This document shows, one piece after another, positions 35,172 to 49,200 of a stretch of DNA of 64,000 bases; position 1 is the stretch's first letter, and each line of letters starts with the position of its first letter. This stretch comes from Pegea sp. RAD2-039 (lineage: Eukaryota; Chordata; Thaliacea; Salpida; Salpidae), in assembly GCA_034620365.1 (NCBI GenBank), contig JAQGEQ010000043.1, forward strand, positions 186,001 through 250,000, read 5' to 3'. A model generated the notes under the pieces. It ran no database searches, was not told where the DNA came from, and saw only the letters and a list, made by a program, of their open reading frames with translations. A program made the position numbers and the translations under genes.

Positions 35172-38100
35172 TGGTGGATCCACATAAAAGTGGCAAGACC
35201 TTACGGTCAACTGTAATGAAAAAATACTGAAAAACCGACTTCATCAAAGCAAGATTGCAATTGCCAATCCTGCAATAAAATTTGCTCTGGTGAAGATCCG
35301 GTAATTGAATGCTTTAAATGTCTCTCCTGCTTTCATCTCACATGTAGTGATGTGAACAAGAAAGTTTATGATATGTTTGATAAAAACCAGATGAAGCAAA
35401 TGGGATTTAAATTTAAATGGGATCTAAATTTGCATTAAATGTAGAACTACCGACACAACAGCTAACTCAACCAATTCTGATGAAAACCTATTATCAGACA
35501 TCAGCAAATCTGTATCTGCTGAATTAGTAAAACTTAGATCGGAAATTGCCAAAATGTTGCCAAGATTGATGAGAAAGTTTCTAGTTTGTCTAAATCAATG
35601 GACGAACTGAATGACTCTACAAAGAAACAAGTCACATGGGCCTCGGTGGTCGGTGATCCCGGTTCCGACAAAAATGCTAACATGGGAAAGCTTCTTGCCA
35701 AGAAGGTCACCAAAACGCACAAAAAACTCACTTTTGACCGTGAGGACAGAGAAAACATTGTCTATAGTGTCTCTGAGACTGATAAAGATGATGAAGTGAG
35801 CTTTTTAATCAAGTGTGCTCTCAAAGCCTTGATTTTGTGGACGTTACAAAGGTATCAATGACTAGACTTGGAGCAAAAAGCTCAGATCATCAAAGACCGT
35901 TTAAAGTGTTCTTTCAGGAAAATTGGAACAAATGCAAGTTTCTTGCCAAACTGTATAAATTAAAGTTTGAGAAAAAATTCAAGCGCATTAGAGTAGCACA
36001 TGATATGTATGAAGATGATCGCTTAGAAAATAGGCGTCTTCTAAAAGAAGCGAATAACCGAAATCAGAAGGAACAACCAACTGATTTTAAATACAAAGTT
36101 CGAGGTCCACTATGGGCCTTTAGAATTAAGGTTTTTTCAAAAAACCGAATTAGCAAATAATCACTGGACCCACATCTTCTTTTTTCAAACTCTGTCCGGA
36201 CAAAACTGTTAATACCCAAGATATCAATTTACAGAAGTCCATCATCAAATCTCACAAACATCAACAAGACAATTCTTCTATCACATTTTCTGTACTTGTT
36301 CTTCAAGCACGTTCGATTCTTCACAAAATTTTTCAATTAAAAGCTTTTTTGTATTTTTAAGATTTCACATTTGTTTTTATTACTGAAACTTGGTTGAAAC
36401 CGTTTTATCCTGATTCTTTTCTGGTTGACGGTAATCTTTTTTGAGTTTTGCGTTGTGATAGACTGTATGATAGAGGCGGCGGTGTTTGCGTAATTTACAA
36501 AATTTTGCACCAAAGATCTCTATAATTCAGATCGATCCCATTAATTTTCCAGGGTTTGAGATTATTGCTTTTGATTTTCATTACTCAAAGCCCAAATTCT
36601 CTCGTTTTATATGTACCTATCTACCACCCTCTAAAACTAATGACTGGATTACTGTTAAGGCCCTTTTGAAAGTACTGAAAAATGTTGTCTGTCCTGAGTT
36701 ATATATTTTGGGGGATTTTAATTTTAGTATAATTGATTAGAATAATCCGAATTTAGCATTTATTGGAAAATCGTTTGACTTGGATAGCGATAATACTATT
36801 TCACCCTTTCTAAGTCATGTCTTTGTAAGCTTCCTCAATGCTAATAATCTATCTCAGATGGTTACTTTCCGACCCAAGTTAGTGGTAATACTTTGGATCT
36901 TCTTATCACATCGAAACTCGAGAACATTATCTACGTTGATCAAAAAGAACGTTTTGCTTTGACATGCGATCACAATATGATTGAATTCACGCTCCATCAA
37001 ACTGTTTTTATGAACGTTAAAACTTCAAGCAAAAGGAATTTTCACTGTGAAAATTATAATGGCATTAACAAGTTTCTATCAGATGTTGACTGGATTTATG
37101 TTTTCAACTCTTCCGAAGACATCAATACTATTTACTCAAGGTTTACTAACATCGTTAAGGAGTCAATCGAAAAATTCATACCTTTTTATAGAGCCAACAA
37201 AAAACCGCATTGGCCCAAAAATTTTAAGAACTTACAACATTTAAAAACCTCCTATACAAACAAACTAAAGGAGACCCTTCTATCAAATCTTTCTACAAAG
37301 ATCTATGTATAGTTTACAAGAAATATATTTCTAATTTCTATTTGGGAAGAGAAAGTGCAGTTTTATCTTCACCTTGCAAAAAAAAAACGTTTTTTGGTTT
37401 CATAAATCGCAAGCTTAAGGCAAAATGTCAAATACCTCCCCTAATTGATAAACAGCGACCAGCTTGTGATGGAACCAGGAAATAAAGCTGAGTTGCTAAA
37501 CAATCAATTTAATAGCGTTTTTATAACTGATGATGGCAATACTCCTCTCTCCTGCTCCGACATTCTTACAAATGTCTCTGAGATGGTAGATCTTGACATA
37601 ACGGTCAATATGGTATCTAAGTCTATTTTTTCTTTAAAATCATCAGTTTCCAACACCCCAGATCAGATCCCAGCTTAGTTTAAAAAAAAAACTACTTTCT
37701 CTTTATCACTACCTTTATTGCTTTCCTTTAACATGACTCTGGGGCGAGGAAGAGTTCCACAAATTTGGAAGAAAGCTATTATTACTCCAATTAATAAAAA
37801 GGGTTTCAGAAACACTGCACTTAACTACAAACCAGTTTCGCTGACTTCAGTTATCTGTAGAACTGAAGAGCATATAATTCACAATCATATGACCAGTCAT
37901 TTGATGGAGCACCATCTAATATCTGATGTCCAACATTGCTTTGTGAAACGGAGATCTTCCCTGACTCAACATCTCACTTTTCTTAATGAGCTTACAGCTT
38001 ATTATCAAAGTAACACTCCCTGTGACATCATATACCTCGAGTTTGCTAAAGCGTTTGACTTTGTCCCACACACTAAGCTCGTTACTGTATTGAAAAACTT

Positions 38101-39300
38101 AAAAATCAACAGCTTTATCTTACAGTGGATTGAAGGTTACCTATCAGGTAGAAGCCAACAAGCTGGTGTGGAAAGATCTTTATCCACTTCTAGTCAAATC
38201 TCTAGTGGTGTTCCTCAGGGTTCAGTTCTGGGCCCCCTTCTCTTTTTAATTTTCATTGAAGACCTCATCAGAAGATTAGTATCAGTAGATGATGTCAGAG
38301 TGTTTGTGTATGCAGATGATATCAAGCTATTATCTTGTAATCCTTCAAAACTTCAAACTACACTACACACTGTAGAAAACTGGTCTACGAAGTGGCAGCT
38401 CAGAATCCACCCAAAGATTCTGAACTTATAACTTTTTCTAGTAAACCAGCTGTAAATTGTTTGAAACAATACTCCATCAATAGATTTATTATTCAACGAG
38501 TATCTTCGGTCCTAGACCTTGGCATTACTCTATTATCTGACTTTAAATGGCGCAATTATGTTTCCAAAATCTTTGGAACCTTGTCTTCCTTATTATAAAG
38601 ACCTTTAATTCTAAGAACCCATGCTTATTTATCAATCTTTTCAAATTGTACGTACGTCCAATTCTTGAATATAATGTCAGTGCATGGATGCCATATCAAG
38701 TTATTGGTATCACAAAATCGAATCTGTTCAGGCCACATTTACAAGAGAAGTATGTAGGAAACTTAATATTAAATATGATAGTTATAACCATCGTCTCAGT
38801 TTCTTCAATTTAGACTCTTTGGAAATCTGACGGATTAAATACGACTTAATTCTTATTTTTATAATTATCCATAACTTAATTGACATTCAGTTTGATGATT
38901 TATTTTCTACTAGTCCTTCCCTCAAGTTATATCAGCTAAGACGACACACATTACATCTAAATAAGCCTATATCAACTAGTACATTGATCAGAGCAAATGT
39001 TTTCTCATACCGTACAGTTAATAGATGGAACCAGTGGCCATGTCAAAGTCACTTGCGTTGTTCGAGCAGAAGTTGAACCGTTATAATATTGCCAACATTG
39101 ACATTTCTAAACTGTGATTTTTTTTTCTTTCTTATATTATTAACATTCCATGTAATTCTTCACTGTTATATGCTTTGAGTGATATCGAAATACCATGTGT
39201 TACATCTTTTACTTTCTATATTTTCGGCTAAACAGACGTTATTTGTGAGAATGTGTGCTAGCGAGAGGTTCTCTTTTCAGGTACCCTACTTCGTATTTAT
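35172..39300 (+). mobile_element. Near full-length but inactive CR1/Jockey-type LINE, plus strand
   Basis: In order: ORF1 start near 35172 (MVDPHKSGKT); PHD finger (CQSCNKICSGEDPVIECFKC, then CFHLTC); the ORF1 body with VTWASVVGDPGSDKNA; endonuclease from about 36290 (FITETWLKP, DRGGGVC, YILGDFN near 36700, DLLITSK at 36896); reverse transcriptase at 37718-38431, an open 237-residue stretch with the FAKAFD, SGVPQGSVLGPLLF and VYADDIKLL motifs; and a C-terminal region ending ALFEQKLNRYNIANI before 39116. Stops and frameshifts in ORF1, endonuclease and C-terminus make it inactive. The AT-rich tail ends near 39320. CR1/Jockey placement rests on the PHD-type ORF1 and RT motifs, not on a tree. Confidence 0.9.
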
Positions 39301-39339
39301 TGAAATATATAAATAAATAACTGATCTGAATGGTATGTT

Positions 39340-41690
39340 TTTCAGTTTTGGAGATAATTGAAGTCAGGGAAACTGGTTTGTAGTTAAGTATAGTGTTTCT
39401 GGCACCCTTTTTTGAGTAGGAGTAGTGAGAGCTTTCTTCGAAATTGGTTAACTCTACCTCGTCTTATAATGATGTTAAAAAGTAGCGATAAAAGTAGAAA
39501 TAGAGAAAAACAAAGTTATGTTTTTAAATCAAAGAAACGGATCTGATAGTGGGTATTGGAAACTGATGATTTTGAAAAAGAACTAGCGTTAGTTACCATA
39601 TCGACCGTTATGTCAAGATCTATCATCTCAGAGACATTTGTAAGAATGTCGGAGTAGGAAAGAGAAGAAGATTTGCCATCATCGGTTTGTAAAAACTCTA
39701 CTGAATTGATTGTTTAGCTATTGGGCTTTATTATCTGCCTTCATCACAAGCTGGTCGCTGCTATCAAGTAAGGGAGGTATTTGAGATCTCGCCACAAGCC
39801 TGTGATTTATGAAGCAAAAAACGTTTTCTGGTTAGGTGAAGATAAGACTGTACTTTCTCCTTCGAAACAAAATTTAGAAATAGGTGGATCTTTGTACAGA
39901 GGTATGATGGAAGGGTCTGCTTTAGTTTGTTTGTATAGGAGGTTTTTAAAATGTTGTATATTTGTTAGATATATCGGCGAATGCGGCTTTTTGTTGACTC
40001 TATACAGCGTAACTTTTTTTAAAATGCTTCTGTATTGATGGTAATAATTCTTGAGTAAATAGTATTGATGTCTTCGGTAGAGTTGAAAACGGAAATCCAG
40101 TCAACATCTGATAGAAATTCATTAATACCAACATATTTTCCGCCATAGAAAATCTGTTTACTTGGAGTTATAACATTCATGGAAAAAGTTTGATGAAGCT
40201 TGAACTAAATCATGTTATGATTGCAGGTTATAGATAATGGTTAGATTTGATCAGGATTGGATAAGAAAATCTAAAGTATTACCATTAACTTGGGTGAAAA
40301 AGGTAACCGTCTGATTTAAGTTATTAGCATCAAGGAAACTTACAAAGGCATCACATAGAATGGATTAAGTAGAATTGTCGCTATCCAAGTTAAACGATTT
40401 TCCAATAAATGCTATATTCGGTTTATTCCAATTAATTGTAATAAAATATTTTTAAATTACCTAAACACTGTCCCGTTTATTAAACAGTCGGTCACAGTGC
40501 AAAAATATTACCTTAAACCAGAAAAGAATCATGATACAACGGTTTCAAACAAGTTAATGTAATAGAAGAATTGTCTTCTTGACGCTTATGAGATTTAATG
40601 ATGGGCTTCTGTGAATTGATATCTTGGGATGGAAGTGCATTTGTCACAGCTGTGTGCAGAGAGAATGTGAGAAAAAAAGATGTGGGTCCATTGGTTATTT
40701 ACCACTTCAGTTTTTTGAAAAAAACCTTGATAATTTTTAAGGTCAAGGGTGGACTACGAACAATTTATTTGAAATCAGTTAATTGTTCTTCTGATTTCAG
40801 TTTTACGCTGTTTTTACAAGACGCTTATTTTCTAAGCGATCAGCTTCGCACATATCACATTGTACTCTAATGCGCTCGAAATGTTTTCAACCTTTAGTTT
40901 ATACAGCTTGGCAAGAAAATTGTGTTTATCCCAACTTTCCTAAGAGGATATTTTCAACGGTCTTTGATGATCTGAGATTTTTGCATCAAGTTTAGCCATA
41001 GTTATCTTTGGAACATCCACAAAATCAAGGTTTTGAGAGCACATTTGAATAAAAAATTTACTGTTGTCATCTATATTAGTCTCACAGACATTAGAGATGG
41101 TGACATTGTTATCTCTGTTTTCACGGTCCAAAGTAAGACTTTTGTGTGTGTCGGTGAGCTTTTTGGCTAAAAGCTGCATCATGCTAGCATTTTTGTCGGA
41201 ATCGAAATCACCGACCACCGAGGCCCATGTGACAGGTTTCTTTGTAGAGGTATAATTATGTAGCTCATTCATTGATTTAGAGAAACTAGAAAGTTTCTGG
41301 TGGAGTTTGGAAACAGTGTTGTCAATTTTAGATTTAAATTTGGCCAATTCAGCTAATAACAATTGAATGATGTCGGACAACAGATTTAAATTAGAATTAG
41401 AGAATGTTGATGTCGTGTCAATGGTTCTACATTTAATGCAGAGCCAGTTAAATCCCATTTGCTTTATCTGGTTGTTATCAAATATTTCATAAATTTCTTG
41501 CTCACATCACTCCAGGTGAGATGAAACCAGGAGAGGCATTTAATGCACTCAAATGCCGGATTCTCACCGCAGCAAATTTCATTGCAGGATTGGCAATTGC
41601 CATTGCAATCTTGTTTTGATGAAGTCGGTTTGTCAGCATTTTTCTGCATACTGGAAAGTAAGATCTTGCACCTTTATTTAGATCCACCAT
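39340..41690 (-). mobile_element. LINE copy missing its 3' half, minus strand
   Basis: Read downward from 41690: ORF1 start, PHD-like finger, and a 172-residue open stretch at 41458-40940 with KKPVTWASVVGDFDSD and NNVTISNVCETN. Degenerate endonuclease sequence and the first part of reverse transcriptase follow (matching 24700-24990), ending near 39340 before the catalytic YADD. It meets the plus-strand copy tail to tail. LINEs normally lose the 5' end, so loss of the 3' end points to a later rearrangement. Confidence 0.85.
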
Positions 41691-42676
41691 ATTTCACTGC
41701 ATGAGTATAATAACAGAGTTAAAACACATCTCAAACTTGTACAGAGAAAATTTGCACTTTCTACTCTTGAAAATCATTAACAGTTTTGGTAGCAAAGACA
41801 TAAAAAATCTTCTATTTCTAAATTAGTATAAAAACAAATACGTAAGTATTAATAAAAATTCAGCAAAAAAGTCGACAAATTTGATTGTTGGATTATTAAA
41901 AAAGGGAAAATAAAAAAGAATTTTTAAAATGAGCTTGTCAGGCAGACTAGTTAAAACTTTAACCATTAATTTTGTAGCAGTAAAATCCTTAAATTATGCT
42001 GTATACCTTCTTCATCATACAAGTTTATTAATAGTTTTGTTCAATCATTCGCACTTTAGTTCTAATTTTTCTAAAAAACTAATCAAAAATACATAATGTA
42101 TACACTTGCTTTAAAAACATTTTGATTTTAGAAACACTTAATGGCCAACATTCTTCGTTTATTTTGATATGCTGCTATGGCTTCATGATGGTGGAACATC
42201 GATCTGTCAACGGTTGCTGCTAGGTGATGCTATCATGTTTGCGCCACGGCGAGAACGATTAATACCAAAGAAAGTATGGCTGTACACTTTATTTTGTCTT
42301 CTACTTTGATCCACGAGCGACAAGTCAAAAATAGTTTTTTATAAACTTTAAAAATTTCTATAGATCAACATTATTTTGTTTTATTTAGAAAAATTTGAAA
42401 AAGTTTTATTAGTTCCTTCTAAGTCTTTCATATATTTTTATGCCTTAGTGTCAACTTAAGATATAAACTAAGCAAAGTCTTATTCAATTTGACAACATAA
42501 ATTAACCACAGAAAAACAACTTAATAAAAAGATGAATTAAACCATCGACTCGGCATAAAAATTGAAGCTCAAAATAGTGGAACAAACAAATATTTTGTTG
42601 AAATAATATGATATTTATGAACACATAGATTTGTTATAAATAAAATATCTGAACAGATTTGTAGTTGTTTTAGGGT
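41294..42676. repeat. Near-identical duplicated segment (copy 2 of 2)
   Basis: Pairs with 11334-12716 at an offset of 29960. In this copy the LINE sequence continues to the left beyond the boundary, so the break in the other copy is inside the LINE. Confidence 0.88.
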
Positions 42677-43090
42677 ATTAAAGTTTGATGAACAACTTTT
42701 AAATAAAACAAGTTGTCAAGTCGAGCAGAGCTCTTGGCAAACGATTTTATATTAGTTTAAATACCACTCAGGTATGGTATCAAATTACGATCTTCTTTTA
42801 ACAAAATTATGACTTGCCCTAATAAAAAACTTAATATTGATTTCTATATTTTTAACCAATTTCTTTTAGAAATTTTCTTGTAAACTACATTTTTCAACTG
42901 AAGGACATAACTTAATAATATTACATTTCCAAAGATTATGAATACAAAAATCGAAAAATTAAATCGTTAAAATGCTTTTCACTATTTGAAATAAAAAATT
43001 GTCCTGCAATTGCTTTGCAAAATTAAAGTTTACTTTTAGTACTTATCAATGAGATGAACTCAAATATTATCACGTTTAAATATACCAAGA
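41691..43090. other. 5' flank of gene 3
   Basis: It contains either the LINE 5' UTR or old gene flank. A less AT-rich patch at about 42140-42290 (same as 12184-12330) stands out but has no open frame of note. Confidence 0.5.
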
Positions 43091-43094
43091 GTTT

Positions 43095-43211
43095 GTATGA
43101 CCATTATTACGTAACAATTAAAGTCGCATTTTATACTTAAAGTCATTCTAAATGAATTGTGTGCTTTGAATTATGCAGAGATTTAATCTACAAAATATAT
43201 TTTAGACAATA
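43095..43211 (+). promoter_or_regulatory. Conserved family promoter block, gene 3
   Basis: TTACGTAA at 43107-43114 with the same downstream TATA-like run and spacing as in the other three genes. Confidence 0.55.
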
Positions 43212-46200
43212 ATGTGTTCTTCCTGCGTTTTTGCTGGAGTAACATGGGCAGCCATCATTTGTGAGTACCTTAAAATACCTATTTTCTTTTACTTTCTCTA
43301 TTTTTATAAAATAAGTAAAAAGTTTCTGGGAATAAAAAAATAAAGTTAAGACTGATAGAATAAAACTCATTTTACACCTCAATCTATATAGTATGTGGCA
43401 TTCCTCCTGAAATAAATAATGGATCTTATTCAGGACCTTCTAAGGCAGTTTCAGGATCAATCTACAATTATTCGTGTAATAAAGGATTTATTGCATTTGG
43501 AGAATTTAAAAACAATCTACAGGTGGAATGTTTATCAAATGGTAGTTTTTCACTAGATAGTGATCATCTTGCAGTATGTTTACCAGGTAAACAATTTGTA
43601 CAAATTTAACAAAAATCAAAACGCAAAAATTAAATAGAATATTATTTTAACTTAAGAATTAAATTGAAGAGTTTTTGAAATGACAAAGAAAAGAAACACA
43701 AAATAAAATTTTAGTCTAAGTTATATTATTTTTAAAAAAGTTTATTTTTTAAATAATGTTTTCAATTATTTGAAATAGTTCAAATGAAAAATGTTACCTT
43801 TAAAACAATGTATTTTATATTTTTGATAATATCAACAATAGTTAATTTGTTAATTTAATGTATTTAGGGATAAATAGATAAAAATACTATATTGCAGGAA
43901 AAAATCAAATTTATTAGATAGTCTAAGGTAATATAAAACAATATAAAATTCAGTTACTATTAAGCTTAAAAATTAATGTTGTATATATTCGTAAAATTAT
44001 TTAGGAAACTCATACTAAATTACAGAAGAAGATCTAAACTTTCCATTGTTTATCCTAATTACCTATAAAAATACAGGCTGTGATCGTCCAACGTCACTTA
44101 AAAATGGAAACTTTTCTATTTCTACTGCTGTTTTTGGGTCAATGTATTTATCTGGCACAATGGTAGAATATACTTGTGATAGTGGGTATGCATTTTATCC
44201 AAAAGAAAACAGCACGCTTTCTTGCAATAGTTCAGGGGAATGGAAAGGTATTGTTGGAAACTGTTATCCAAGTAAGTTATTAACATATTGATACAATATG
44301 TATAACAGTTATTCATTAGTTTGCAGTCCAGCACCTGATCTAGATAATGGTTTTAAGAATATTACAAATCAAATCGTAATTAATGATACGTTAACACTTG
44401 AATTAGAAGTCATATACTCATGTGACTTAAGCAGCGTAATGGTTTCTGAAGATAAAAATATTTGGGCTTGCTTATCTCCTGGCTTGTGGTCTTACACAGC
44501 CTTACCTAAATGCTTAAAAGGTAGTAGTTATTTCTTCCTTGCAAAAAATGATAATTACTTTTAGTCTCAAAACAATTTTCATTAAACACTTTATTTGAAA
44601 TTGGTTAATGACCTACTATTTAATTTTCCTGAAGACTGTCCTTATCTTACAACACTCCAAATGGCAAATTTAAAAAGTAACATTTTTACATACGTAAGAA
44701 TATTGATTAAAATTACAAATACATTTAGGGTGACGATCTATACTTTACATTATTTATTGTATTTACTTTTAAAACTTTAGTCTGTGATCGTCCAATGTCG
44801 CTTAATAATGGAAACTTTTCAATTTCTACTGCTGTTGTTGAATCAATGTATTTATCTGGTACAATGGTAGAATATACTTGTGATAGTGGGTATGCATTGT
44901 ACCCAAACCAAAACAGTATGATTTCTTGCAATAGTTCAGGGGAATGGAAAGGTATTGTTGGAAACTGTTATCCAAGTAAGTTATTAACATATTGATACAA
45001 TATGTATAACAGTTATTCATTAGTTTGCAGTCCAGCACCTGATCTAGATAATGGTTTTAAGAATATTTCAAATCAAATCGTAATTAATGATACGTTAACA
45101 CTTGAATTAGAAGTCATATACTCATGTGACTTAAGCAGCGTAATGGTTTCTGAAGATAAAAATAATTGGACTTGCCTATCTCCTGGCTTTTGGTCGTACA
45201 CAGCCATACCTGAATGCTTAAAAGGTAGTAGTTATTTCTTCCTTGCAAAAAATGATAATTACTTTTTGTGTCAAAACAATTTTCATTAAACACTTTATTT
45301 GAAATTGGTTAATGACCTACTATTTAATTTTCCTGAAGACTGTCCTTATCTTACAACACTCCAAATGGCAAATTTAAAAAGTAACATTTTTACATACGTT
45401 AGAATATTGATTAAAATTACAAATACATTTAGGGTGACGATCTATACTTTACATTGTTTATTGTATTTACTTTTAAAACTTTAGTCTGTGATCGTCCAAT
45501 GTCGCTTAATAATGGAAACTTTTCAATTTCTACTGCTGTTGTTGAATCAATGTATTTATCTGGTACAATGGTAGAATATACTTGTGATAGTGGGTATGCA
45601 TTGTACCCAAACCAAAACAGTATGATTTCTTGCAATAGTTCAGGGGAATGGAAAGGTATTGTTGGAAACTGTTATCCAAGTAAGTTATAAATATATTGAT
45701 ACAATATGTATAACAATTATTCATTAGTTTGCAGTCCTGCACCTTATATTGAAAATGGCTTTAAGAATAATACAAATCAAATCACAATTAATGAAACATT
45801 GACACTTGAATTAGAAGTCATATACTCATGTGACTTAAGCAGCGTAATGGTTTCTGAAGATAAAAATAATTGGAATTGCTTATCTCCTGGCTTGTGGTCT
45901 TACACAGCCTTACCTGAATGCTTAAAAGGTAGTAGTTATCTATTTCTTGCAAAAAACGATTAGTATTTTTTTGTATAAAATCAATTTTCATTAAACACTT
46001 TACAAGAAGTTGGTTAATGACCTACTATTTAATTTTCTTGAGGAGTGTTCTTTAACTTACAACACTTCAAATGGCAAATTTAAAAAGTAACATTTTCACA
46101 TTTGTAAGAATATTGATTAAAATTAAAAATACATTTTTGATGACGATCTAAACTTTACATTGTTTATTTTATTTACTTTTGAAAATTTAGTTTGTGATCG

Positions 46201-49200
46201 TCCAATGTCGCTAAATAATGGAAACTTTTCAATTTCCTTTGCTGTTTTTGAGTTAATGTATTTATCTGGCACAATGGTAGAATATACTTGTGATAGTGGG
46301 TATGCATTGTACCCAAACCAAAACAGTATGATTTCTTGCAATAGTTCAGGGGAATGGAAAGGTATTGTTGGAAACTGTTATCCAAGTAGGTTATAATTAT
46401 ATTGATGCAATATGTATAACAGTTATTCATTAGTTTGCAGTCCAGCACCTGATCTAGATAATGGTTTTAAGAATATTACAAATCAAATCGTAATTAATGA
46501 TACATTGACACTTGAATTAGAAGTCATATACTCATGTGACTTAAGCAGCGTGATGATTTCTGAAGATAAAAATAATTGGACTTGCTTATCTCCTGGCTTA
46601 TGGTCTTACACAGCCTTACCTAAATGCTTAAAAAGTAGTAGTTATTTCTTCTTTGCAAAAATCGATTAGTATTTTTTGTCTCAAATCAATTTTTATTAAA
46701 CACTTTATTTGAAATTGGTTAATGACCTACTATTTAATTTTCTTGAGGAGTGTTCTTTAATTTACAACACTCCAAATGGCGTATTTAAAAAGTATCATTT
46801 TACATACGTTAGAATATTGATTAAATTTAAAATTACTCTAAGATGACGATCTATACTTTCCATTGTTTATATTATTTACTTTTAAAAATTTAGTCTGTGA
46901 TCGTCCAATGTCGCTTAATAATGGCAACTTTTCAATTTCTACTGCTGTTTTTGAGTCAATGTATTTATCTGGCACAATGGTAGAATATACTTGTGATAGT
47001 GGGTATACATTGTATCCAAAAGAAAACAGCACGCTTTCTTGCAATAGTTCAGGGAAATGGAACGGGATAATTGGAAACTGTTATCCAAGTAAGTTATAAA
47101 TAATTTGCTACAATATGTATAACATTTATACATTAGTTTGCAGTCCAGCACCTGATCTAGATAATGGTTTTAAGAATATTACAAATCAAATCGTAATTAA
47201 TGATACATTGACACTTGAATTAGAAGTCATATACTCATGTGACTTAAGCAGCGTAATGGTTTCTGAAGATAAAAATAATTGGACTTGCTTATCTCCTGGC
47301 TTGTGGTCTTACACAGCCTTACCTAAATGCTTAAAAGGTAGTAGTTATTTCTTCCTCGCAAAAATCGGTTAATATTTTTTTCTATAAAATCAGTTTCTAT
47401 TGAACATTTCAAAAATAAATTAGTGATTGACCTTCTATTCTATTTTCTTGAAGAGTGTTCTTTAATTTACAACACTTCAATTGGCGTAATTAAAAAGTAT
47501 CATTTTACATACGTTAGAATACTGATTAAAATTAAAAATTACTCTAAGATGACGATCTATACTTTCCATTGTTTATATTATTTACTTTTAAAAATTTAGA
47601 CTGTGATCGTCCAATGTCGCTTAATAATGGAAACTTTTCAATTTCTTCTGCTGTTTTCGAGACAATGTATTTATCTGGCACAATGGTAGAATATACTTGT
47701 GATAGTGGGTATGTATTGTACCCAAAAGAAAACAGTATGCTTTCTTGCATTAGTTCAGGGGAATGGAAAGGTATAATTGGAAACTGTTATCCAAGTAAGT
47801 TATAAATATATTGCTACAATATGTATAACAGTTATTCATTAGTTTGCAGTCCAGCACCCTATATTGAAAATGGTTTTAAAAGTATTACAAATCAAATCGT
47901 AATTAATGATACATTAACACTTGAATTAGAAGTCATATACTCATGTGACTTAAGTAGCGTCATGGTTTCTGAAGATAAAAATAATTGGACTTGCCTATCT
48001 CCTGGCTTGTGGTCTTACACAGCCATACCTAAATGCTTAAAAGGTAGTAGTTATTTCTTCCTTGCAAAAAATGATAATTAATTTTTGTCTCAAAACAATT
48101 TTCATTAAACGCTTTACAAGAAGTTGGTTAATGACCTACTATTCTATTTTTTTGAGGAGTGTTCTTTAACTTACAACACTCCAAATGGCAAATTTAAAAA
48201 GTAACATTTTCACATTTGTAAGAATATTGATTAAAATTAAAAATACATTTAAGATGACGATCTATCTTTACATTGTTTATTGTATTTACTTTTGAAAATC
48301 TAGTTTGTGATCGTCCAATGTCGCTTAAAAATGGAAACTTTTCAATTTCTTTTGCTGTTTTTGAGTCAATGTATTTATCTGGTACAATGGTAGAATATAC
48401 TTGTGATAGTGGGTATACATTGTATCCAAAAGAAAACAGCACGCTTTCTTGCAATAGTTTAGGGGAATGGAGTGGTATAATTGGAAACTGTTATCCAAGT
48501 AAGTTATAATTATATTGCTGCAATATGTATAACAGTTATTCATTAGTTTGCAGTCCAGCACCTGATTTAGAAAATGGTTTTAAAAATATTACAAATCAAA
48601 TCACTATTAATGATACATTGACACTTGAATTAGAAGTCATATACTCATGTGACTTAAGCAGCGTAATGGTTTCTGAAGATAAAAATAATTGGACTTGCTT
48701 ATCTCCTGGCTTGTGGTCTTACACAGCCTTACCTAAATGCTTAAAAGGTAGTAGTTATTTCTTCCTCGCAAAAATCGGTTAATATTTTTTTCTATAAAAT
48801 CAGTTTCTATTGAACATTTCAAAAATAAATTAGTGATTGACCTTCTATTCTATTTTCTTGAAGAGTGTTCTTTAATTTACAACACTTCAATTGGCGTAAT
48901 TAAAAAGTATCATTTTACATACGTTAGAATACTGATTAAAATTAAAAATTACTCTAAGATGACGATCTATACTTTCCATTGTTTATATTATTTACTTTTA
49001 AAAATTTAGACTGTGATCGTCCAATGTCGCTTAATAATGGAAACTTTTCAATTTCTTCTGCTGTTTTCGAGACAATGTATTTATCTGGCACAATGGTAGA
49101 ATATACTTGTGATAGTGGGTATGTATTGTACCCAAAAGAAAACAGTATGCTTTCTTGCATTAGTTCAGGGGAATGGAAAGGTATAATTGGAAACTGTTAT

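Noticed and set aside
35586-36160. Host genes encoding 91- and 115-residue proteins
   Set aside because: They match the LINE ORF1 on the minus strand at 41458-40860 and lie in the expected order before the endonuclease and reverse transcriptase.
39781-40870. Plus-strand open frames of 85-90 residues
   Set aside because: Antisense to the degenerate minus-strand LINE.
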